Source of the DNA: Aquimarina spinulae
GTDB lineage: Bacteria; Bacteroidota; Bacteroidia; Flavobacteriales; Flavobacteriaceae
Reading direction: 5' to 3'
DNA: 64,000 bases
Assembly (NCBI RefSeq): GCF_943373825.1
Contig: NZ_CALSBP010000002.1
Span: 1,849,501 to 1,913,500, forward strand
Shown here: positions 36,033 through 44,422 of the stretch, piece by piece
How positions within the stretch are numbered: position 1 is the first letter of the stretch
Layout: each line of letters opens with the position of its first letter
Notes under the pieces: generated by a model
What the model was told of the DNA's origin: nothing
Seen by the model: the letters and a program-made list of their open reading frames with translations, nothing else
The model's database searches: none
Program-made: the position numbers and the translations under genes

Positions 36033-36968
36033 TTAAAAATTGTAGACTACCTCTAACTTATAATCCTTAAGTGAAGCCTGTGCTTTATCAAAATCCTGCG
36101 TAAATCCTAAAATATAACCGCCGCCTCCAGAGCCACATAACTTAAGATAATAATCATTGGTTTCTATACCATGTTTCCATAAGGTGTGAAATTGCTTTGG
36201 TATCATTGGCTTAAAATTATCCAAAACCACGTGAGAAAGCTCTTTTATATTAAAGAATAGAGATTTAACATCTCCTTTTAAGAAATCATCTACACAAGCG
36301 TCTGTATATTTTACAAACTGGTTTTTGAGCATACTACGAAAGCCTTCTTGCTTCATGTTTTCCATAAAAATACTAACCATCGGGGCAGTCTCTCCAACTA
36401 TACCGCTATCTAATAAGAAAACGGCGCCTTTTTTATTCTCTACACTTTGTGAAGGAATTCCTGCAGGTTCGATATTATCTTTAGAATGAATAAGAATAGG
36501 TAGGCTAAGATAACTATTTAAAGGATCCAGTCCAGAACTCTTTCCGTGAAAGAAAGATTCCATAAGTCCAAAAATCTCTTTCAGTTTTAATAATTTATCT
36601 CGAGTAAGGTTTTCTAATACAGTAATTTTATTAGCTGCATATTTATCATAAATCGCCGCTACTAATGCACCACTACTTCCTACTCCATATCCCTGAGGAA
36701 TACTACTATCAAAATACATCCCAGAATTGATATCTAAATGAAGTTTTTCAAAATCAAATTTCACAATTCCTTTATCTTGAATCTCTTCGAGATAGGTTGC
36801 AAAATTTTTAAGATTTTCATTGGATTGTATAGCCTCTTGATCAGGTGTTTCTGATACTTTTAATGCACCTTTAAAAAAATTATAAGGTATAGAAAGACCT
36901 TTAGAATCTTTAATAATACCATATTCTCCAAACAGAAGTATTTTAGAATAAAATAACGGTCCTTTCAT
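36033..36968 (-). CDS. Mevalonate kinase (GHMP family)
   Basis: A 311-aa GHMP kinase. It has KILLFGEYGIIKDSKGLSIPY at the N terminus (substrate site), the phosphate loop IPQGYGVGSSGALVAAIY, and the C-terminal GSGGGGYILGF motif; HGKSSGLDPLNSYLS provides the conserved Asp. With mvaD next door it should phosphorylate mevalonate at C5. A 148-base gap, without clear signals, separates it from mvaD. Bacteroidota MVKs of this divergent type are usually annotated as GYDIA-family GHMP kinases. Confidence 0.83.
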   Translation of the reverse strand: MKGPLFYSKILLFGEYGIIKDSKGLSIPYNFFKGALKVSETPDQEAIQSNENLKNFATYLEEIQDKGIVKFDFEKLHLDINSGMYFDSSIPQGYGVGSSGALVAAIYDKYAANKITVLENLTRDKLLKLKEIFGLMESFFHGKSSGLDPLNSYLSLPILIHSKDNIEPAGIPSQSVENKKGAVFLLDSGIVGETAPMVSIFMENMKQEGFRSMLKNQFVKYTDACVDDFLKGDVKSLFFNIKELSHVVLDNFKPMIPKQFHTLWKHGIETNDYYLKLCGSGGGGYILGFTQDFDKAQASLKDYKLEVVYNF

Positions 36969-37116
36969 CTATTTATTTATATTGTTTTAGAGGTTAGATA
37001 AAATCTTTGACGATTACAATAATCATAACTTCGTATGATTAAAGATTTTTTAATCGAGTTCATTTTATCATCTCTATAAATAGTTATATCTAATTTGTCG
37101 CCTTACCAGGATAAAG

Positions 37117-38202
37117 TTACACTATTTTTGCACCTAATCCTATTTTGTCACAAATATACTGTCCATTCTGACAATACGCAACTAACTCGTTGGTAATGAA
37201 ATCTAAAACTTGATTTTTTTCGGTATTTGGGTACAACACATGAACATTTGCTCCGGCATCTAGTGTAAAACAAACTTTTGATCCTGTTGTTGTGCGATAT
37301 TCCCAAATTTTATGAATAACAGATAACGTATTAGGTTTCATTAATATAAAATAAGGTAAAGAAGTCATCATCATTGCATGTAGTGTCAACGCTTCACTTT
37401 CTACTATCTTGATAAAGGCGTCTAAATCCCCCGAAATTAATATCTCTTTTAATTTAGTAACATTGCCAGTTGCTTGCTCAAATCGTTTTTCTGCAAAAGG
37501 ATGACCGTACATTAGATTATGACCTACACTACTACTTACTTGTTTTTCTCCTTTATCAATTAATAAGATTGTATCCTGATAAGCATCAAAATTTTGATGA
37601 ACTGGAAACGGAAACGGTATTGCATATGCATCACTACTCTGGTTTATATCTGAATGTTTTCCCCAAACGGTAACTGGTCCTTCTATACTTCGGCATGCAC
37701 TCCCCGAGCCCAAACGAGCCAAAAAAGAAGATTTTTGAAGACATTCTGAATCTGAAATATCCGGGTTTATCTTTTTTTCTAACTGCATTAAGCAATATGC
37801 CAGTGCACTCATCCCACTAGCTGATGATGCAATCCCACTACTATGCGGAAATGTATTACTGGTTTCTATTCTGAACGTATATTGCTTTAGGAAAGGAAGA
37901 TATTCTTGAATCCTTTCAAAAAAACTTTGAATCTTAGGTTTAAAATCTGGTTTAGGTTTTCCTTCAAAAAAGAGTTCAAAATCAAAATCCTCTCCTGCAT
38001 CATCTCGTCTTTTATATGCTAAACTTGTTGTTGTTTTACAATTATCCAACGTAAAGCTAATCGATGCATTCTCAGGTAATTGCACAGGTCTTTTACCCCA
38101 ATATTTAACTAGAGCAATATTACTGGGTGAGGTACAAGTTACTACACCTTCTTCGGGTAATTTTGAAACTATAGGTAAGGTAAATTCTGGATAATCCGAC
38201 AT
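37117..38202 (-). CDS. mvaD: Diphosphomevalonate decarboxylase
   Basis: From the ATG at 38202 (the longer reading starts at a TTG nine bases upstream) this is 361 aa. Family residues: SPSNIALVKYWGKRP, ENASISFTLD, the phosphate loop PHSSGIASSASGMSALAYCL, SACRSIEGP and the late CFTLDAGANVHVLYP. It decarboxylates mevalonate-diphosphate to isopentenyl diphosphate with ATP. A TATCTTTG box lies upstream at 38222-38229. The set mvaD, mevalonate kinase and UbiA on one strand shows that this organism uses the mevalonate route. Confidence 0.92.
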   Translation of the reverse strand: MSDYPEFTLPIVSKLPEEGVVTCTSPSNIALVKYWGKRPVQLPENASISFTLDNCKTTTSLAYKRRDDAGEDFDFELFFEGKPKPDFKPKIQSFFERIQEYLPFLKQYTFRIETSNTFPHSSGIASSASGMSALAYCLMQLEKKINPDISDSECLQKSSFLARLGSGSACRSIEGPVTVWGKHSDINQSSDAYAIPFPFPVHQNFDAYQDTILLIDKGEKQVSSSVGHNLMYGHPFAEKRFEQATGNVTKLKEILISGDLDAFIKIVESEALTLHAMMMTSLPYFILMKPNTLSVIHKIWEYRTTTGSKVCFTLDAGANVHVLYPNTEKNQVLDFITNELVAYCQNGQYICDKIGLGAKIV

Positions 38203-38397
38203 AGTATACAATGATTTTAAGCAAAGATAAGTGTATCCTATATTTTAATCTGTTTTATGTATTAGAAAATCTGTTATAGACCGAAATTATTTGAAACATT
38301 ATTGCTTTATTTTATTTTTTAATTTAATTCAGGTATTATCGATAATCGTGCAATACTAAAATTAATAAAACACGAGTATGTGTTGTACTTTTAAAAT

Positions 38398-38416
38398 TCT
38401 AATGCATAAAGCGGGT
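38398..38416. repeat. Possible end of the same family as the 9393 inverted-repeat element
   Basis: TTCTAATGCATAAAGCGGG matches the right end of the 9393-9559 element at 17 of 19 bases. No convincing partner arm is found upstream, so it may be a solo end. Confidence 0.4.
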
Positions 38417-38474
38417 TTAAGCGCATTGGTAGTAAAAATAAATTGCTATTTTAGTACTGCGCTAACTTGTTTCA

Positions 38475-38948
38475 ATGAAAAAAAAGTTATTTCGTATTGG
38501 TATTGCGGTATTGGTATGTGGTTTGATCGGATTTTTGAGTAGTATTGCTACCCAAACTTCTGTTAACACGTGGTATGCTGCTTTAAATAAACCTTCTTTT
38601 ACTCCACCAAATTGGATCTTTGGACCAATGTGGGTTCTGCTGTATATTATGATGGGAATTGCGGCCGGAATTGTTTGGAGCAAAGGCTTTTATCATAAAT
38701 GGGTAAAAACTGCGTTATATCACTTTGGATTTCAATTGTTACTCAATGCAGCGTGGTCTATTTTTTTCTTTGGACTACAAAATCCATTGATTGCATTATT
38801 GGATATAATTGCCCTATTTATCCTATTACTGTTTACCATTAAATGGTTTACCGTAGTAAATTCTACCGCTGCCTACCTACTTATCCCTTATGTTGTTTGG
38901 GTTGCTTTTGCGACTGCTTTAAATTTTGGCATATGGCAACTAAATTAA
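38475..38948 (+). CDS. tspO: TspO/MBR family protein
   Basis: A 157-aa, five-helix membrane protein. It has WYAALNKPSFTPPNWIFGPMW, YIMMGIAAGIVW, LLNAAWSIFFFGLQNP and VWVAFATALNFGIWQLN, the complete TspO signature. TspO proteins bind porphyrins and take part in stress or light responses; they are often called tryptophan-rich sensory proteins. A TetR gene follows 26 bases later in the same direction and may control it. A possible promoter (TTG 38426, TATTTTAG 38447) lies upstream. Confidence 0.93.
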   Translation: MKKKLFRIGIAVLVCGLIGFLSSIATQTSVNTWYAALNKPSFTPPNWIFGPMWVLLYIMMGIAAGIVWSKGFYHKWVKTALYHFGFQLLLNAAWSIFFFGLQNPLIALLDIIALFILLLFTIKWFTVVNSTAAYLLIPYVVWVAFATALNFGIWQLN

Positions 38949-38974
38949 ACCAGGAATAAGGAATATGATTTTTT

Positions 38975-39544
38975 ATGAGTAAAAAAGCAATAGTCTTACA
39001 GACTACTCTAGAATTAATAACTAAACAAGGTATCCATGCCACTTCTCTTTCTCAAATTATTAAAGAATCAGGCGTAGCAAACGGAACTGTATATCATCAT
39101 TTTAAAAACAAAGAAGAGATCATTACAGAACTCTACTTAATGCTTACCCAGGATTTTGGCACTGTTGTTATGCGTAATACCCCAGAAGACGACATAAAGA
39201 AACAATTTACCGTAATGTGGCTTAATCTGTTCTATTATTTTGTCAATAATCCTCTTGCTTTTATATTTTCTGAACAGATTGCACGTTCTCCAGAAATTCC
39301 TCAATCTTTAAAAGATAAAGCAAGGCAATATTATGGAGAAATCGAAAGCTATTTCAAAAAAGGAGTAAAACAAAAGGTTTTTAAATCTTATAACACTCTA
39401 ATCATGGAAGAACTCTTCTTTGGCAATGTGGTATCACTGGTAAAGATTCATGAGAATGAACAAGTAAAACTACAGGAAAAACATATCAATCAAGCTATTG
39501 AGATTTCCTGGAGAGGTTTTCTAAAGGATCAAACAATTATTTAG
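38975..39544 (+). CDS. TetR/AcrR family transcriptional regulator
   Basis: A 189-aa repressor. The N-terminal HTH reads TLELITKQGIHATSLSQIIKESGVANGTVYHHFKNKEEIITELY, a textbook TetR DNA-binding domain; the ligand domain follows with TetR_C-type helices. It sits behind tspO in one transcript. I do not see the TTACCGAACGTTCGGTAA box of 11965/12593 upstream of this gene, so there is no direct evidence that it controls those genes. Confidence 0.92.
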   Translation: MSKKAIVLQTTLELITKQGIHATSLSQIIKESGVANGTVYHHFKNKEEIITELYLMLTQDFGTVVMRNTPEDDIKKQFTVMWLNLFYYFVNNPLAFIFSEQIARSPEIPQSLKDKARQYYGEIESYFKKGVKQKVFKSYNTLIMEELFFGNVVSLVKIHENEQVKLQEKHINQAIEISWRGFLKDQTII

Positions 39545-39579
39545 GGCAAATTAATTCGATAGAAATTATTACAAAAAAA

Positions 39580-39609
39580 AACACATCCTACTGAAAAGCA
39601 GGATGTGTT
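39580..39609 (-). terminator. Terminator of the 262-aa secreted protein gene
   Basis: AACACATCCT and AGGATGTGTT form a 10-base stem with a 10-base loop; on the minus strand nine T residues follow. It may serve both convergent genes. Confidence 0.82.
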
Positions 39610-39638
39610 CAACTTAGTATTGAACTCGTTTCATGCAT

Positions 39639-40427
39639 TTAATTAAATACAATATTTACACAAGATTCTTTATATAGGTTTTTAAGCGCAAACTCTACCG
39701 CTTTTCGAGAATTACTCGTTTGCCCAATTAACCCTCCTTTATAGGTAAGTTTTCCTGTATTTTCATTCCAATAATACTCTTTACTATCAGATTTAATAAT
39801 ACGTTTTTTGTCTTTGATCATTACTTGAAAAGCATTGAGTTCCTGGCTATATTCGAGGCCAGATGGGAAATATACTTCGGCAATAAACTTAGTAGTGCCT
39901 TTCTCATAAAAATAGCAAACACATTCTCCTATATCTTTTGCTTCAGAGACCCGAATCATATTATTTTGCACGATCTTCCATCCGCCATTAATACGTATAG
40001 CAACCACATCCATTAACATAGTTCCCTTTTCGGCTAGTCTTTTATCGACAAATGATTCAAAACTGATAACTGCAGAAATAGTTCCTGCTCTTTCTTTTTG
40101 ACTTTGAAAAACGATTTTATCTATGGTTAATCTAAATTGATAATTATTATCATTAACAATATCACTTAATTGAGAAGAAACATCTTTTTTGGTGTAGTTT
40201 TTTCTCACTAGAGTTCCAGATAGATTAACATAGACAGTATTTCCTCTATATTTTTCGTCAAACAAATTCAGTACATCTTCTTTTTGGGTTCCCTGGGTTA
40301 ATGCATTCATTTTATCGATATAATCTACCAATAACTTTTTTATAGGGTCATTCTCATTAAATGCTTTAACTGGGTGAACACTACTAAATAAAAATATAAG
40401 GATAAGAATAAAAGTAATTTTTTTCAT
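39639..40427 (-). CDS. Secreted protein of unknown function, possibly NTF2-like
   Basis: A 262-aa protein with signal peptide MKKITFILILIFLFSSVHPVKAF. Residues 30-160 (IKKLLVDYIDKMNALTQGTQKEDVLNLFDEKYRGNTV ... MDVVAIRINGGWKIVQNNMIRV) have the helix-then-sheet order of SnoaL/NTF2-like domains. The C-terminal part (IGECVCYFYEKGTTKFIAEVYFPSGLEY) is a separate sheet with a CVC pair. I recognise no family. It is monocistronic with its own terminator. Confidence 0.75.
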   Translation of the reverse strand: MKKITFILILIFLFSSVHPVKAFNENDPIKKLLVDYIDKMNALTQGTQKEDVLNLFDEKYRGNTVYVNLSGTLVRKNYTKKDVSSQLSDIVNDNNYQFRLTIDKIVFQSQKERAGTISAVISFESFVDKRLAEKGTMLMDVVAIRINGGWKIVQNNMIRVSEAKDIGECVCYFYEKGTTKFIAEVYFPSGLEYSQELNAFQVMIKDKKRIIKSDSKEYYWNENTGKLTYKGGLIGQTSNSRKAVEFALKNLYKESCVNIVFN

Positions 40428-40586
40428 AGTGATGGGGTATTAGTTAAACCTTATTAAGGTACGAAAAATTACTCAGAATCGCTAATTTTAACGCACTATT
40501 CCTTATCTCAAATTACTTAATTCCAATAACTTAATTACTGTTTTTAAAGTTTTCGACTATGGTATTATATTTCATTTTTTCAAAAA

Positions 40587-41801
40587 CTATCCAGATGTGA
40601 TTGCTTTTGCTGCAATAAAAGCTCCGGTCCATGCATTCTGAAAATTAAACCCTCCTGTAATTGCATCTATGTTTAACACTTCTCCTGCAAAATATAAATT
40701 ATGACATTTCTTGCTTTCAAAAGTTTTAAAATTAACTTCTTTAAGATCGATTCCACCTGCAGTTACAAATTCTTCTTTAAATGTACTTTTCCCTTTTATC
40801 ATAAAAACTCCTTGTGTAAGCTGTTCTGATAATGTTTTAAGCTGAATTTTACTCACATCGGCCCAGCGTGTATCATTTCTTATTTCCGAAGCCAAAATTA
40901 AACTCTGCCAAAGTCTTTTTGGTAATTCAAATTGAGTGTATTTACTTATCTGTTGTTTCGGATATTGATTTTTTAACGTTTTAAGTTCCTCAAAAGCCTC
41001 CTGCTGTGAATAGTTCTGAAGCCAATTCACTATAATTTCAAAATTATACTGGCATGCATTTAGCTCTATAGCCCCCCAGGCCGAAAGTTTTAGAATTGCT
41101 GGTCCACTCATCCCCCAATGCGTAATTAACAATGGCCCCTCACTCGATAGTTTTGAATGTTTGACCTGTACTGACGCATTTGTTACCACACCTGGTAGAT
41201 TTGCAATTCTTGGATCTTTACTATTAAAAGTAAATAACGAAGGAACTGCATCAACGGTCTGATGTCCTAAACCCTGAACTATTTTCCAGATTTTAGGGTT
41301 ACTCCCTGTGGCAATCATTAACATGGTAGTCCTAAAATCTCCCTGACTGGTTTCTAAGAGCCATTGTTCATCTTCTTGATAGAAATTTTTAACGGCATGG
41401 TTTTTTAAAACTTCAACCCCATATCGTTTTGCTTCCGACAGAAAACAATCGATAATCGTTTCTGAAGAGTTTGAAACTGGAAATATCCTACCATCATCCT
41501 CTATCTTAAGTGCTACTCCACGACGATCAAACCATTCCATCGTATCACCTGTCATAAATGTATGAAAAGGTCCTTTGAGTTCTTTTTCTCCCCTTGGGTA
41601 ATTTTTACTTAATTCGTTAGGGATAAATTCTGCATGAGTTACATTGCATCGCCCACCGCCAGATACCCGAACTTTGGACAACACTTCTTTTCCTCGTTCC
41701 AGAATAGCTATTTTTAGTTTTGGGTCATTTTCTGCCACATTAATAGCTGTAAAAAAACCAGCTGCACCGCCACCAACAATTATTAAATCATAGTTCATCA
41801 T
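40587..41801 (-). CDS. HI0933-type (YhiN family) FAD-dependent oxidoreductase
   Basis: A 404-aa flavoprotein. N-terminal FAD site YDLIIVGGGAAGFFTAINVAE, RVSGGGRCNVTHAE, the family's LLITHWGMSGPAILKLS and the end NLYFAGEVLNIDAITGGFNFQNAWTGAFIAA are all present. Its reaction is unresolved. The ATG pair at 41801 and 41798 overlaps the stop of a decayed glycerophosphodiesterase gene upstream, a sign that the two once formed a coupled operon. Confidence 0.9.
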   Translation of the reverse strand: MMNYDLIIVGGGAAGFFTAINVAENDPKLKIAILERGKEVLSKVRVSGGGRCNVTHAEFIPNELSKNYPRGEKELKGPFHTFMTGDTMEWFDRRGVALKIEDDGRIFPVSNSSETIIDCFLSEAKRYGVEVLKNHAVKNFYQEDEQWLLETSQGDFRTTMLMIATGSNPKIWKIVQGLGHQTVDAVPSLFTFNSKDPRIANLPGVVTNASVQVKHSKLSSEGPLLITHWGMSGPAILKLSAWGAIELNACQYNFEIIVNWLQNYSQQEAFEELKTLKNQYPKQQISKYTQFELPKRLWQSLILASEIRNDTRWADVSKIQLKTLSEQLTQGVFMIKGKSTFKEEFVTAGGIDLKEVNFKTFESKKCHNLYFAGEVLNIDAITGGFNFQNAWTGAFIAAKAITSG

Positions 41802-42150
41802 GCAAAATTCGGAAAATCTGTGATGATACCCTCAACTTTCCATGATTTTGATTGCTCAATTCTATATTAAGTTCGCATTACCTATCGATCATATTCAGCA
41901 CTTCGCTCAATGTAGGTATCATAAATCTCTCTTTTGTTCAAACTGTCGCAACTCCTGTAAAGTATATTATAATACATTTCCTTTACCATTGATAGTTCTA
42001 TCCAGAATTTCATCATGAGTAACTACCAATTCTTTACTTTTACAACAATGCATCAATCTCGACACCATCTACTTTATAACACAAGGTTTCGGTGATCCAT
42101 TCTAATGTATTTTCGGTGACTAAAAACCTGCTCCACTATGATGCCCTAAT
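41798..42150 (-). pseudogene. Decayed glycerophosphodiester phosphodiesterase gene
   Basis: Read on the minus strand, pieces of a GDPD appear in order but in changing frames: LGHHSGAG, then TENTLEWITETLCYKVDGVEIDA (42117-42049), then KSKELVVTHDE with ILDRTINGKG, then YTLQELRQFEQ, then IPTLSEVLNMIDR-stop-CELNIELS, then WKVEGIITDFPNFA and TGA (41800-41798). These are the HRG, ENT, EID, THD, IPTL, NIELK and GIITDFP landmarks. Several in-frame stops, frameshifts and the loss of the middle third show that it is dead. It lies where the operon would carry an intact gene ahead of the flavoprotein. Confidence 0.85.
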
Positions 42151-42311
42151 ATTTTCACTTATGTCCCTTTGAGCTTGTCGAAGAGCATATTTATTATTTT
42201 ACATTTTAATTATATGTTATTATATTGATATCAAAGAAACTAAAATTCTTACTTTTACAACAATTTAACATCACCCAAAGGTAACAATCTGTTATTATAG
42301 TACATGAACCT

Positions 42312-42896
42312 ATGAATACTACCGAGGATCACAAAATTTTGGAAGGTATCGTCACCGGAAATGAGGTTGTTATTACTACATTTTATAGAAAAAACCTACC
42401 TTATATAAGGCAATACATCCTACAAAATTCTGGTAATGAAGAGGATGCCGAAGATGTATTTCAGGATGCGTTGATTTTGATATATCAGAAATTAAAAACA
42501 GATTCTCTGGAGTTACATTCTTCATTACGAACCTATTTTTATGGGGTTTGTAAAAATATGTGGAGAAACAGATTACGAAAAAACAAAAAAATGATCATCA
42601 CAGAAAAATTACCTGAAGATGCAGAAATAATTACCCCTACAGTGATCCAAGATATAGAATATAAAGAACGAGAGCATGTGTATCGCAGACACTTCTTAAA
42701 GCTAAGTGATACATGTCGTGAAGTATTGAGCTTACTTTTTCAAGGAAATAGCATGAAAGATATTGCACATATCACCGGATATTCTGAAGGATATACCCGA
42801 AAGAAAAAATTTGAATGTAAACGATATCTAATAGAAATGATCGAAAAGGATCACGCCTATCAAGAATTACAACTAAACCCTGAAAAAGAATTATAG
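42312..42896 (+). CDS. ECF-type sigma-70 factor
   Basis: A 194-aa sigma factor. Region 2 is NSGNEEDAEDVFQDALILIYQKLKTD and RTYFYGVCKNMWRNRLRKNKK; region 4 is LSDTCREVLSLLFQGNSMKDIAHITGYSEGYTRKKKFECKRYL, an HTH for the -35 element. There is no region 1 or 3. The next gene starts one base after its stop and has the form of a membrane-tethered anti-sigma factor, so the pair should respond to a cell-envelope signal. No promoter with a clear autoregulated motif is evident. Confidence 0.9.
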   Translation: MNTTEDHKILEGIVTGNEVVITTFYRKNLPYIRQYILQNSGNEEDAEDVFQDALILIYQKLKTDSLELHSSLRTYFYGVCKNMWRNRLRKNKKMIITEKLPEDAEIITPTVIQDIEYKEREHVYRRHFLKLSDTCREVLSLLFQGNSMKDIAHITGYSEGYTRKKKFECKRYLIEMIEKDHAYQELQLNPEKEL

Positions 42897-42897
42897 T

Positions 42898-43644
42898 ATG
42901 GAAAGAACTCCAGAAATATTCGATAAAATAGAAGGGTATCTTTCACATACGTTACCTGAAGAAGAAATAATTGCTTTTGAAAAGGAATTAGCTACTAATC
43001 CAGAACTGCAAGAAGAAGTTGAAAAGCACAGGGTTCTCCATAAAACCTTAAGTGATCAAGATACTTTAGGTTTTAAAGAAAAATTAATGCAGATTAGCGC
43101 TACTATCAAAGAGGAACAATACAGTCCTTCTGCCAAGACATCTGCTCCTTATTGGAAAATTGCAGCATCTATTACTATACTACTGGGTGTAGGAATGCTA
43201 TTATGGTACACCTATATCAATCAGCATAATAATACTCAAGATTTATATGGCGCCTATTATGAGCCTTTTCCTGTAGAAGACGCAATGAGAGGTAATGCCA
43301 ATAATGAAGAAATGCAGAGTATTGTAAAAAACTATGCTAACGGTGCTTATGACTCTGTCGCTGTTGTGTTAGAAAAACACCCAAATTTAGACAACCAACT
43401 ACAACTATACCTGGGCAATAGTTACTTAAATATTGATCAGGAAGAAAAAGCTGTTTCTTTATTTAAAGACATTAAAAGTAGCGGTAAGTATTATGAAGTT
43501 GCGAAATGGTATTTATCCCTCACCTATTTAAAATTAAATACTCCTAAAAAAAGTATTCCACTTCTTAAAGAAATCATTACTTACAATGGAGCATATAAAG
43601 ATAAAGCTACAAGGCTACTTAATGTCTTAGAAAAAAACAGATAA
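42898..43644 (+). CDS. Membrane-bound anti-sigma-like protein with TPR domain
   Basis: A 248-aa protein. Its N terminus (EIFDKIEGYLSHTLPEEEIIAFEKELATNPELQEEVEKHRVL) is the helical sigma-binding form seen in Bacteroidota anti-sigma factors; one transmembrane helix follows (YWKIAASITILLGVGMLLWYTYI, about 82-104). The outside part has two or three TPR-like helical hairpins (LQLYLGNSYLNIDQEEKAVSLFKDI, YLSLTYLKLNTPKKSIPLLKEI). It lacks zinc-finger residues. It should hold the sigma factor at the membrane until a signal is received. Confidence 0.82.
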   Translation: MERTPEIFDKIEGYLSHTLPEEEIIAFEKELATNPELQEEVEKHRVLHKTLSDQDTLGFKEKLMQISATIKEEQYSPSAKTSAPYWKIAASITILLGVGMLLWYTYINQHNNTQDLYGAYYEPFPVEDAMRGNANNEEMQSIVKNYANGAYDSVAVVLEKHPNLDNQLQLYLGNSYLNIDQEEKAVSLFKDIKSSGKYYEVAKWYLSLTYLKLNTPKKSIPLLKEIITYNGAYKDKATRLLNVLEKNR

Positions 43645-43963
43645 TATTTTTCTCCATAACAACCTATATTGAACTGTATAGATAAGAAAGGATTCTGAAA
43701 CAAAATCAACACAATTCTATAAAACACTTATCTCTTTTCTCTCTCACTATATACTATAGTTAAAACATTTGTTTTTCGGCACATCGTATTCATAACTATA
43801 GTACTCAGAACAAAACATTTATAACTAATCAAGCTAAAAAAATATTACCCGTTAAAAAAATAGAATATACGAGGTAACAAAATTTTATGTCATGACATAA
43901 ATATATGAACCCCATATATATTGATTAATCTAATAATTCAATCTTCACTCTAAAGAAATAATT
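43645..43963. other. Intergenic region with an 18-base palindrome
   Basis: This 319-base gap has no ORF or terminator-like hairpin. Its one striking feature is the perfect palindrome TTTATGTCATGACATAAA at 43884-43901, listed separately. Confidence 0.5.
43884..43901. promoter_or_regulatory. Palindromic operator candidate
   Basis: TTTATGTCATGACATAAA is a perfect 18-base palindrome, 62 bases upstream of the small HTH gene at 43964. It could be a dimeric regulator site, perhaps for that HTH protein itself (inference). Confidence 0.45.
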
Positions 43964-44236
43964 ATGAATGTTATCATCAAACACGTTGAGCTTATGAATC
44001 GAATCGACCAACTAATTCGTTTAAAAGCTACAGGGAACCCTGTAGAACTAGCAGAGCGATTGGGAATTTCAAAAACAAAGCTCTATCGCATCATCAACAT
44101 TATGAAGGAACTAAATGCTCCTTTAGAATATGATATCGATCTACAAAGTTATGTTTATGTAAAATCTGTAGGTTTTAAATTTGGATTCTTTATAAAAGAA
44201 AGAAGTACAAAGGAATTACACTCTTCTGTTGGATAA
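43964..44236 (+). CDS. Small HTH protein
   Basis: A 90-aa protein with one winged-HTH-like domain of the HTH_11 type: MNRIDQLIRLKATGNPVELAERLGISKTKLYRIINIMKELNAPLEYDIDLQSYVYVKSVGFKFGF. The latter half (YDIDLQSYVY) forms the wing. There is no sensor domain. It may bind the palindrome just upstream. Homologs in Flavobacteriaceae are common as short single-domain regulators. No partner gene is beside it. Confidence 0.8.
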   Translation: MNVIIKHVELMNRIDQLIRLKATGNPVELAERLGISKTKLYRIINIMKELNAPLEYDIDLQSYVYVKSVGFKFGFFIKERSTKELHSSVG

Positions 44237-44306
44237 TAAGATTATGATCTATTAAATCAGGTCATTCTTTACAAAAAAACTGAATACAGTATAAGTTTAT
44301 GTATCA

Positions 44307-44363
44307 CTGAACCGGTCCAAGCCATTTGAAAGTGGGTAGCCAAATGGTCCTTGACTGGTTCAG
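44307..44363. terminator. Long hairpin between convergent genes
   Basis: CTGAACCGGTCCAAGCCATTTG and CAAATGGTCCTTGACTGGTTCAG pair with few mismatches, 57 bases in all. It lies between the HTH gene and the acyl-CoA dehydrogenase gene. It has no T run, so its role as a terminator is only likely. Confidence 0.6.
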
Positions 44364-44422
44364 ATTAATAAGTTATAGCTATTTATTTTCAGACAACTTC
44401 GATATAAGAATTTCAGTGTTTC

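Noticed and set aside
38975-39544. The TetR gene as the repressor of the sites at 11965 and 12593
   Set aside because: No copy of the TTACCGAACGTTCGGTAA site is seen before this gene or tspO, and 26 kb lies between. It remains possible but unsupported.
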